This document shows positions 1 through 5,793 of a stretch of DNA of 7,874 nt, in pieces. The DNA is taken from assembly GCA_003500165.1 (NCBI GenBank), contig DNSZ01000324.1:1-7874 (forward strand). Reading direction: 5' to 3'. Source of the stretch: Paracoccaceae bacterium. GTDB taxonomy: Bacteria; Pseudomonadota; Alphaproteobacteria; Rhodobacterales; Rhodobacteraceae. Each line of letters begins with the position of its first letter. The stretch's first letter is position 1. The position numbers and the translations under genes are program-made. The notes below the pieces were generated by a model. That model was given only the letters and a program-made list of their open reading frames with translations. It had not been told where the DNA came from and searched no databases.

Positions 1-1202
1 GCCATCCCGCTATGGGGCGAATGCGGCCGGGCGATGCGCCCGGGCGAATGCGCCCGCCCGCCGAACCGCTCGGCCAGGGTCTGCGGGCCCGCGGTGATCG
101 CGAAATAGTCATAGGCGCCCGGCCGGTCGAACGCGTGCAGATACTGGAAATGCAGGCGAAAGAAGCGGCGGCGCAGCCGTTTCCAGGTGGCGGGGGCGAG
201 GCTTTGCGAGAATGCCGCCGAGATCACCAGCGGCCAGCGTTGCGCGGCCGGGGCGACCCCGCTGACGGCCACCGGGTCGCAGAGCGCAAAGCAGGCACCG
301 TCGCCCGGCGCGGTGACATCCACCCAGGCGATGCGATCCTGCGCGGCCAGGGCCGCCAGATCGCGGCGCAGATCGGCCGCGGCGGGCAGAAAGCTGACCA
401 TCGGCACCACATGGCCAAGCGTCAGCAGCGACAGCGCCGGGCCGTCTTCGGGCACGCGGCCGGCGCGCATCAGCCCGGCCAGCACCATTGCCGCGATATG
501 CGCGCCCGAGGAGTGGCCGACCACCAGAACCTCGTCGGGTCCGTCGCGCAGCGCCGCCGCGATCCGGTCGCCGAAAGCGGCGATGCGGGCGGCCAGTTCG
601 GGCGGGCAGGCGCCGCCATGGGCGGCGGCATGGGCATAGTCCTGCATCAGGTAATAGGCATAGAGCCGATGGTCGAGCGCGCGAAACCCGCGCAGGGCGG
701 CGCCCAGCGTGGCAAGCCCGACGGTCCAGCCAGCCCATGCCGGCAGCCAGATCGCCACCAGCGCGCCGACTGCCCAGCCGGCCAGCAGCGCGGCCAGCAG
801 CTGCGCGGTCAGCATGGCGACGGGGTAGAGCGCGGCGAGAACCGGCGCGATCCGCAACCCTGCCAGCCGGGTCAGCGCGCCGCTGGCGACGTAGATCCAC
901 AGGGTGCGCGCCATCAACGCATAGGTCGCCGCGATGCCGCGCGCCATGCTGGCCTGCACGATGTCCGACCAGACCAGCACCTCGACCCGGGTCTTCGTTC
1001 GGCTGCCGCCGATCGTGGCGGCAACCGTCCAGGCGGCGGTGCCGGGCAGCCCCGCCACGTCGATTTCATGGCCCGAGATCGCTGCCTGGGCGGCGGCCTC
1101 GCGCCGATAGATCTCGCGATACTTGCGCGGCGGCACCGGGTCGTAGCCGGGGACATAGAACACCTGGCGGCTGCGCACGGTGCCTGGGCCTGGTTCCGTC
1201 AT
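1..1202 (-). CDS. Membrane-associated alpha/beta-hydrolase-type protein (C-terminus cut by window edge)
   Basis: I read 400 codons without a stop from an ATG at 1202 to the left edge, so the C-terminus is missing. The start MTEPGPGTVRSRQVFYVPGY has no strong ribosome-binding site, but no better start is visible. Seen: a strand plus turn YVPGYDP at residues 16-22, which could be the oxyanion-hole region. A strongly hydrophobic stretch at residues 117-170 can hold two or three membrane helices. A nucleophile elbow VVGHSSGAH follows at residues 227-235 (GxSxG, Ser231). Candidate acids are D294 or D301 in VDVTAPGDG, and candidate histidines are H351 or H356 near DYFAITAGP. Known: GxSxG is the serine-hydrolase elbow. 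Inferred: a membrane-anchored esterase or lipase-like enzyme of unknown substrate. It lies 37 bases downstream of ccdA on the same strand, so co-transcription is likely. Three short tandem hairpin repeats sit in its last codons. Confidence 0.82.
   Translation of the reverse strand, partial: MTEPGPGTVRSRQVFYVPGYDPVPPRKYREIYRREAAAQAAISGHEIDVAGLPGTAAWTVAATIGGSRTKTRVEVLVWSDIVQASMARGIAATYALMARTLWIYVASGALTRLAGLRIAPVLAALYPVAMLTAQLLAALLAGWAVGALVAIWLPAWAGWTVGLATLGAALRGFRALDHRLYAYYLMQDYAHAAAHGGACPPELAARIAAFGDRIAAALRDGPDEVLVVGHSSGAHIAAMVLAGLMRAGRVPEDGPALSLLTLGHVVPMVSFLPAAADLRRDLAALAAQDRIAWVDVTAPGDGACFALCDPVAVSGVAPAAQRWPLVISAAFSQSLAPATWKRLRRRFFRLHFQYLHAFDRPGAYDYFAITAGPQTLAERFGGRAHSPGRIARPHSPHSGM
15..55. 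repeat. Three tandem near-copies of a 13-14 bp hairpin unit
   Basis: Three abutting units read GGGCGAATGCGGCC (15-28), GGGCGATGCGCCC (29-41) and GGGCGAATGCGCCC (42-55). The second and third units are perfect small hairpins with a GGGCG/CGCCC stem and a loop of 3 or 4 bases; the first has a mismatched stem. They lie in the still-open frame near the C-terminus of the hydrolase gene, where they encode a low-complexity tail rich in His, Ser, Pro and Arg. They may be a small expanded repeat or part of a larger element to the left. No T-tract follows, so this is not a classic terminator. Confidence 0.6.
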
Positions 1203-1239
1203 GCCCAAGGCTTAGCGCCCGCGGCGCCGCCTGAACAGA

Positions 1240-1992
1240 TCAGCCGAGACGTCCGAGCGCCGGGAAGGTCTCCAGCAGCCACCAGGAAAACCGCGAAAAC
1301 CCGCCGGTCAGCATCAGGAGGCCGACGATCACCAGCAGCCCGCCCATGCTGCGCTCGATCACGGCCATGTGCCGCTTCATCCAGCGCATCACGCCGGCCA
1401 TGCGGGGAAAGAACGCCGCGACCAGCAGGAACGGGATGCCGAGCCCCGCCGCATAGAACGCCAAGAGCGAGGTGCCCCGCACAATCGACGCCTCCGAAGC
1501 GGCCATCGACAGGATCGCGCCAAGCTGCGGACCGATGCAGGGCGTCCAGCCAAAGGCAAAGGCAAGCCCCAGCACATAGGCCCCGAGAGCCGATCCGCCG
1601 CGCGTTCCCGCGTCGAAGCGGGCCTCGCGGTCGAGCAGGCCGATGCGGTAGACGCCCAGAAAATGCAGCCCGAAACCGATCACGATCAGCCCCGCCACGA
1701 CGTTGAAGACCTGCTGGTTCTGCAGGAAAAAGGCGCCGAAGACCGATGCGGTGAAGCCGAGCAGCAGGAAGATCGTCGACAGGCCCAGAACGAAGCCGAA
1801 GGCGGGCAGCAGCGCCGGCCGGGCGGCGGCCCCGCCGCGCGCCATGTCGTTCAGGCTGACCCCGCCCATATAGGCCAGATAGGGCGGCACGATCGGCAGC
1901 ACGCAGGGCGACAGGAAGGACAGCGCGCCCGCCGCCAGGGCGATCGCCATGGCCGGCAGAAGACTGGCATCGATGATGTCGAGACCGAACAC
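1240..1992 (-). CDS. ccdA: CcdA/DsbD-type thiol-disulfide transmembrane electron transporter
   Basis: This is a 250-residue polytopic inner-membrane protein of the CcdA (DsbD transmembrane domain) family. Known: such proteins pass reducing power from cytoplasmic thioredoxin across the membrane, serving cytochrome c maturation or periplasmic thiol reduction. Seen: two family cysteines, C30 in LSFLSPCVLPIVPPYLAYMGG-like context (FLSPCVLPIVPPY) and C152 in FGWTPCIGPQ. About six hydrophobic segments lie near residues 13-34, 61-85, 95-113, 135-162, 174-195 and 215-231. Length fits the short CcdA form without the periplasmic DsbD domains. I chose the GTG at 1992 because GAAGGGGG lies 7 bases upstream. 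The frame extends to a TTG at 2031, but that adds 13 polar residues and has no ribosome-binding site. The gene is divergent from tusA and probably heads an operon with the hydrolase. The exact partner (cytochrome c or another pathway) cannot be told from the window. Confidence 0.9.
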   Translation of the reverse strand: MFGLDIIDASLLPAMAIALAAGALSFLSPCVLPIVPPYLAYMGGVSLNDMARGGAAARPALLPAFGFVLGLSTIFLLLGFTASVFGAFFLQNQQVFNVVAGLIVIGFGLHFLGVYRIGLLDREARFDAGTRGGSALGAYVLGLAFAFGWTPCIGPQLGAILSMAASEASIVRGTSLLAFYAAGLGIPFLLVAAFFPRMAGVMRWMKRHMAVIERSMGGLLVIVGLLMLTGGFSRFSWWLLETFPALGRLG

Positions 1993-2107
1993 GGGCAGAC
2001 CCCCTTCGCGGTGCGATGCAGATAGGCACAACCGGCCCGGCTGGGCATCCTACGGCCGCTCACAATCCCGTGGACGGCGCCCGGGCCGCGCCCTATGCCG
2101 GCCGGCG
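1993..2107. promoter_or_regulatory. Divergent ccdA/tusA intergenic region
   Basis: The 115 bases between the ccdA and tusA starts must hold both promoters if both genes are expressed from here. I see no convincing -35/-10 pair for either strand and no clear operator. The tusA-proximal part is very GC-rich with short palindromes such as GCCCGGGC. Only the ccdA ribosome-binding site is clear. Confidence 0.35.
2000..2007 (-). promoter_or_regulatory. Ribosome-binding site deciding the ccdA GTG start
   Basis: On the minus strand GAAGGGGG lies 7 bases before the GTG at 1992-1990. This supports a GTG start over the TTG farther upstream at 2031. Confidence 0.6.
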
Positions 2108-2329
2108 ATGGATGCCGATCTGGAGATCGATGCGCGCGGGCTGCGCTGCCCGCTGCCGGTGTTGCGGGCGCAACGGGCGCTCAACGGGCTCGCCCCCGGG
2201 CAGACCCTGCGGCTGCTGGCCGACGATCCGATGGCCGCGATCGACCTGCCGCATTTCTGTGCCGAATCGGGGCATCGGCTGGTGGCCGCCTCGGATGGGG
2301 CGTTCCTGATCCGCCGGTCGCGCAGCTAG
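2108..2329 (+). CDS. tusA: TusA-family sulfurtransferase / sulfur carrier
   Basis: A 73-residue protein of the TusA/SirA-like family. Known: these small cytoplasmic proteins carry persulfide sulfur on one cysteine and hand it to partners in tRNA thiolation, molybdenum cofactor synthesis or sulfur oxidation. Seen: the N-terminal signature DARGLRCPLPVLRA (residues 9-22) with the active cysteine at C14 in CPxP, followed by LADDPMAAIDLPHFC (residues 37-51) and a beta-strand end GAFLIRR. Length is normal for the family. The ATG at 2108 puts the signature at the expected distance from the N-terminus; the ribosome-binding site is weak. It is divergent from ccdA, and its stop TAG shares four bases with the stop of the converging glycosyltransferase gene. 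The symbol marks the family; paralogues are common, so the housekeeping TusA role is not proven. Confidence 0.88.
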   Translation: MDADLEIDARGLRCPLPVLRAQRALNGLAPGQTLRLLADDPMAAIDLPHFCAESGHRLVAASDGAFLIRRSRS

Positions 2330-2331
2330 CT
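2324..2331. other. Palindrome AGCTAGCT holding two overlapping convergent stop codons
   Basis: The CTAG core at 2326-2329 supplies TAG to tusA on the plus strand (2327-2329) and TAG to the glycosyltransferase gene on the minus strand (2328-2326). The two genes overlap by four bases tail to tail, leaving no room for an intergenic terminator. Confidence 0.85.
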
Positions 2332-5300
2332 TTCGTGCCGCACGCGGCCGAACCAGTGCCGGGTGTAGCCCTCGACCGGGTGGCCCCTGAGCAGCGCGAT
2401 GGCCTCCTCCTTGCCCAGGGTCACCGGATCGGGCCAGTCGCCCTGGGTGATTTCCGCGTAAAGCCGCTGGAAATCCGGCCGTTCCAGAAGCGCCGCGCTG
2501 CGCGCCCGGTGCCAGGCCACGCCGCCAGCGTGCAGCCGGGCCAGTTCGGGGTCGGCCAGAAGCCGGTCCAGAAGCGGGCGCATCAGCGGCGCGCGGTCCC
2601 GCAGCCGGGTATCGGTTTCCGAATTGTAGTTGCGCCGCACCCAGTAATACAGGCCCTGATCGTCTTGCTGATGATTTATGCGGCCACGGTCACGTTTGAC
2701 CAGATAGGCCTCGGCGGAACGCAAAACGTAATGATTGAGTGTCACAAGCCGATATCCGATCGTACGCTTGTTCGATGCCCAGGATTGTCCTTCGAAAAAA
2801 CCGTCAGGCATGACGCAACCCGATCCATTGACCCAGCGCAGATCACCGTCAAAGCCCGGATCCAGTTGTCTGGGCGAGTGTGTGCCCGGCCGACTGAATG
2901 GCAACGCGTTGTGAAACATCGTCTTGAAGCCCCAGCCAAGCCGCGGTTTTGGAAGAAACTGCGGCGCACAGCGGACAAACTGCTCCGTTATCGGCTGGTC
3001 GCGAAACTCGCGAATACCCGAGTTCCCGAAGAATTTCCAGGTCATCGAAATCATGCTTGGATAGTTGGTAGCCTTGAAAAGATCGGAAAGCGTCCCAGCA
3101 CCAACATGGATGCTTACAAACTCGTCGACATCGATCGGGATGATCCAGTCTGCGTTCTTATAAACCTGTTGGCGACTACAATCGCGTAACAAAGCAAGCT
3201 GCGGTTTCTGCCGCCCACCGGGCTTCCATGGGTTATCGAGGCGGGTCACGAAACCCAACTGCGCCAACCGATCGAGAATAGAATTGGTTGTATCACTGCA
3301 ATCATTCGTATAGACAAGGAAGTGCGTCACGCCAATAGCCATGTGATAGGCTACCCATTCCAAGATATAGGGCGCCTCGTTCTTCATGCCGGTTACGATC
3401 AGCACCCGCTCACTTGGCGGCTCGGATTCGGGCGCGGGCAGCCAGCCACTGCGCTTTGCAATGCTGCTCTCTGCCGTTTGGATGGACGTTTCCGCCGTCG
3501 CGCTGTCGGCGCTAGGCGCGATTGGCATGGTGCGCAATGCATCGGGCATGCTCCTGGTCCGTGCCGCTTTGATGCGTGGGCCATCGGTCGGTTCGTCTTT
3601 GGGCCCGATGGCAGCATTGTGGCGCGGTTGCTCAACGCTGATGGATGCCCCTTGGGGGAGGTCGAACGCATCGGGCCAGTCCGATCCGGCAATGCTCTGA
3701 CGAAGGGCCTGATAACCGGCATCGCGGAGAAGCCGTTTCGCCTTGCGCTGGTGCCACGCAAGCGCCGCCTTGTGCAGATCGTCCAACCCTGGCTCCGCGC
3801 GCATTCGCTGCAGGTCGCGGCGAAGCCTTGGCATATGCCTGAGAATCCGCGTATCCTCCTGCGTACAGAAATTGCGTTCTACCCAGAAGGCGAGGCTTTG
3901 GTTGGCCGCTTTGGCGTTGATCCTTCCTGACCGGTGTGCTGCCAGATAGGCGTCGATAGATCGCAAAGGGTAGTGGTTCATAGTTGCCAGTCGGTATCCC
4001 ACCGTTTCTATGCTCGACGACGAAGCTTGCCGGTCTAGCTGATCGACCGGCATCCGTCGACCGGAACCGTTGACCCAACGGAGATCGCCATCGAAACCTG
4101 CGGCGATCTTTCGAGGCATGTTGCTAGCAAGATTGGTGAATGGTATCTCTGGACGAAACATGGTCTTGTAGGCCCAGGCAAACCGCTTGCTTGCGACGAA
4201 TTCGGGCGCGCATTTCGTGAACTGCTCGATCACCGGTGAATCAATGATATTCTCGATACCAGAATTGCCGAATATCCGCCTGGTAATCGATATCATATTC
4301 GGTTGATTTGCCGCCAGGAAGAGATCCGACAGTGTTCCACTGCCGGTATGGACCACTATGAAGTCTGTGACCTCCATTGGGATAACCCAGTGTGCGGATC
4401 GAAAGCAAGGTTGATTCACGCAATCGCGCAGCATGGCGTATTGCGGTGACGGCCCGCGCCCATCCGGTCGCTCATTGCTGATGCGTGTCAAGACGCCTTG
4501 TTCGGCAAGGTGGTCAAGAATGTCGATCGTTCCGTCCTTGCTGTCATGCGTGTAGATCAGGAAATGACTTACACCTATGGCGCGATGGTAGGCGATCCAT
4601 TCGAGGAGGTATGGGCCCTCGTTCGACACACTTGCAACGACGACGATGCGATCATTGGTTTGCGGTTCCGCCAAATCTGGCAGCCGACCGAAGCGGTCGT
4701 CCGAGGCTGCCTCAAGCCGCTCCATCGCGGCCTGTAGCTTGTCGAACTGGACGGCCGCTCTCGGCGCGTCCGGTTGCGCATCTTGACGCCGTGCGAGCCG
4801 CAATGGGATTCGCTCCTTGGTGCTGGTCGAGCTGCCGGTTGTGGCTTTCTCTGCGGCGCGCTCGGCCATGGTGGGAAAGCCCGGCGGGGGTTCGTCGGGG
4901 ATCGGCGCACCGGCGGGGTCGATCCCGTGCCGGGCCAGCGCGCGGCCCAGGAACGAGGTCGGATCGGGCCGGTTGTTTTCATGCGTCACGATCCGCCGCC
5001 GCAACCGCCGGTTCCACAGATGCACGCCAAGGCATGCCGCGGTCAGCTGCGGGCTCACCGGGTCGTCCGGCTTGAGCATGTGGCGCCGGTCGCGGAACGC
5101 CACCGGGTAGAACGCCATCTGCGGCAGGGCGTCTGCGATCTCGCCGGTTTCCTTCAGGAAATGGGTCAGGGCGTCGGGCCCCCAGACCCCCCATCGGAGG
5201 TCACCGGCAGGCACCGGTGCGCCCGCGTCGCGGCGCGCGACAAGATCGGCGCGCTCGGCTTCGGGATACCAGGGCGGGATCGGATGGGGGTCCGCGCAGA

Positions 5301-5730
5301 ATGCCACGAGGCGCGACAGCGCCGCAGAGTCCGCGGGCAATCGAAGCACGGCATTGCAAACCAGCCGCCCCGGCTTTTCCCAGCCGAATACCGCGCGTGA
5401 CCCGATTTCCCAGGGCCGCATGCAAAGCATGTCCGCATCGACCCAGACCTCGTCTGTCCGGGTCAGCATGCGATAGCGGAACAGGTCGGCATGGGGTGCC
5501 GGGCTGCCACTGGCGGCGTGGGTATGCACCTCGGCCGCCGGCAGGATATCGTCGGCCGGCGCGATCCGGACGCCGTGGGGCACACCATCGACCGGTCCGT
5601 AGCTGTAAAGCGTCACGCGGTGGCCGTGATCGACAAAGGATTTCAGGCACAGCTGTTCGAGAAAGCTCAGCCGGGCGCCGATCCAGAGCGTGGCGATGGC
5701 GGGCCGTGTCATGTGCTGGTCTCGCATCAT
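2326..5730 (-). CDS. Three-module glycosyltransferase: GT32-like DXD module plus two tandem GT2-like modules
   Basis: An 1134-residue protein without signal peptide or membrane segment. Module N (about residues 7-260) resembles sugar-transferases with a DXD motif: ADLFRYRML at 81-89 and VWVDADM at 95-101. Module A (about 361-695) and module B (about 775-1103) are repeats of the GT2-like family (Glyco_tranf_2_4 type). Shared motifs include NE (370/784), PYLLEW or PYILEW, FGNSG (487/901), KTMF, WVNGSG (552/966) and NHY (585/999). All sit at a constant 414-residue offset, with 49 of 101 identities over the first stretch counted. B keeps DVDEF (867-871) and VKRDRG (1011-1016); A has EVTDF (453-457) and AAHRSG (597-602), so A may be inactive. 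Pro/Ala/Ser-rich linkers lie at 290-358 and 700-773. Inferred role: surface polysaccharide synthesis; donor and acceptor sugars unknown. Start: ATG at 5730, 5727 or 5712 are possible, none with a strong ribosome-binding site; MTRPAIATLW at 5712 is a plausible true start. Confidence 0.88.
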   Translation of the reverse strand: MMRDQHMTRPAIATLWIGARLSFLEQLCLKSFVDHGHRVTLYSYGPVDGVPHGVRIAPADDILPAAEVHTHAASGSPAPHADLFRYRMLTRTDEVWVDADMLCMRPWEIGSRAVFGWEKPGRLVCNAVLRLPADSAALSRLVAFCADPHPIPPWYPEAERADLVARRDAGAPVPAGDLRWGVWGPDALTHFLKETGEIADALPQMAFYPVAFRDRRHMLKPDDPVSPQLTAACLGVHLWNRRLRRRIVTHENNRPDPTSFLGRALARHGIDPAGAPIPDEPPPGFPTMAERAAEKATTGSSTSTKERIPLRLARRQDAQPDAPRAAVQFDKLQAAMERLEAASDDRFGRLPDLAEPQTNDRIVVVASVSNEGPYLLEWIAYHRAIGVSHFLIYTHDSKDGTIDILDHLAEQGVLTRISNERPDGRGPSPQYAMLRDCVNQPCFRSAHWVIPMEVTDFIVVHTGSGTLSDLFLAANQPNMISITRRIFGNSGIENIIDSPVIEQFTKCAPEFVASKRFAWAYKTMFRPEIPFTNLASNMPRKIAAGFDGDLRWVNGSGRRMPVDQLDRQASSSSIETVGYRLATMNHYPLRSIDAYLAAHRSGRINAKAANQSLAFWVERNFCTQEDTRILRHMPRLRRDLQRMRAEPGLDDLHKAALAWHQRKAKRLLRDAGYQALRQSIAGSDWPDAFDLPQGASISVEQPRHNAAIGPKDEPTDGPRIKAARTRSMPDALRTMPIAPSADSATAETSIQTAESSIAKRSGWLPAPESEPPSERVLIVTGMKNEAPYILEWVAYHMAIGVTHFLVYTNDCSDTTNSILDRLAQLGFVTRLDNPWKPGGRQKPQLALLRDCSRQQVYKNADWIIPIDVDEFVSIHVGAGTLSDLFKATNYPSMISMTWKFFGNSGIREFRDQPITEQFVRCAPQFLPKPRLGWGFKTMFHNALPFSRPGTHSPRQLDPGFDGDLRWVNGSGCVMPDGFFEGQSWASNKRTIGYRLVTLNHYVLRSAEAYLVKRDRGRINHQQDDQGLYYWVRRNYNSETDTRLRDRAPLMRPLLDRLLADPELARLHAGGVAWHRARSAALLERPDFQRLYAEITQGDWPDPVTLGKEEAIALLRGHPVEGYTRHWFGRVRHES

Positions 5731-5793
5731 CGGACCATGCTATGACATCGGCAAGCGGCCAAGGGCAATTCCATCTCGCCGACGGGGCAGCCG
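5731..5793. promoter_or_regulatory. Divergent region between the two glycosyltransferase genes
   Basis: Only 63 bases separate the two divergent ATG codons, so any promoters must be back to back or overlapping and the pair may be co-regulated. I see no convincing -35/-10 pair. A GGGG run at 5784-5787 lies 6 bases before the plus-strand ATG and is its probable weak ribosome-binding site. Confidence 0.35.

Noticed and set aside
12..1706. A long plus-strand open frame of 564 codons at the left side
   Set aside because: It lies antisense to the hydrolase and CcdA genes, is Arg/Gly/Gln-rich without any family motif, and is the usual antisense shadow in high-GC DNA.
1993..2031. A TTG start for ccdA at 2031
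   Set aside because: It adds 13 polar residues before the first helix and lacks a ribosome-binding site; the GTG at 1992 has GAAGGGGG at 7 bases.
2095..3189. A 364-codon plus-strand open frame overlapping tusA and the large glycosyltransferase gene
   Set aside because: Its start is in another frame of the TusA gene and the rest is antisense to the well-supported module B; no recognisable motif.
2640..4680. An insertion sequence or other mobile element as the cause of the AT-rich blocks
   Set aside because: No transposase, terminal inverted repeats or target duplications are visible and the reading frame runs through unbroken.
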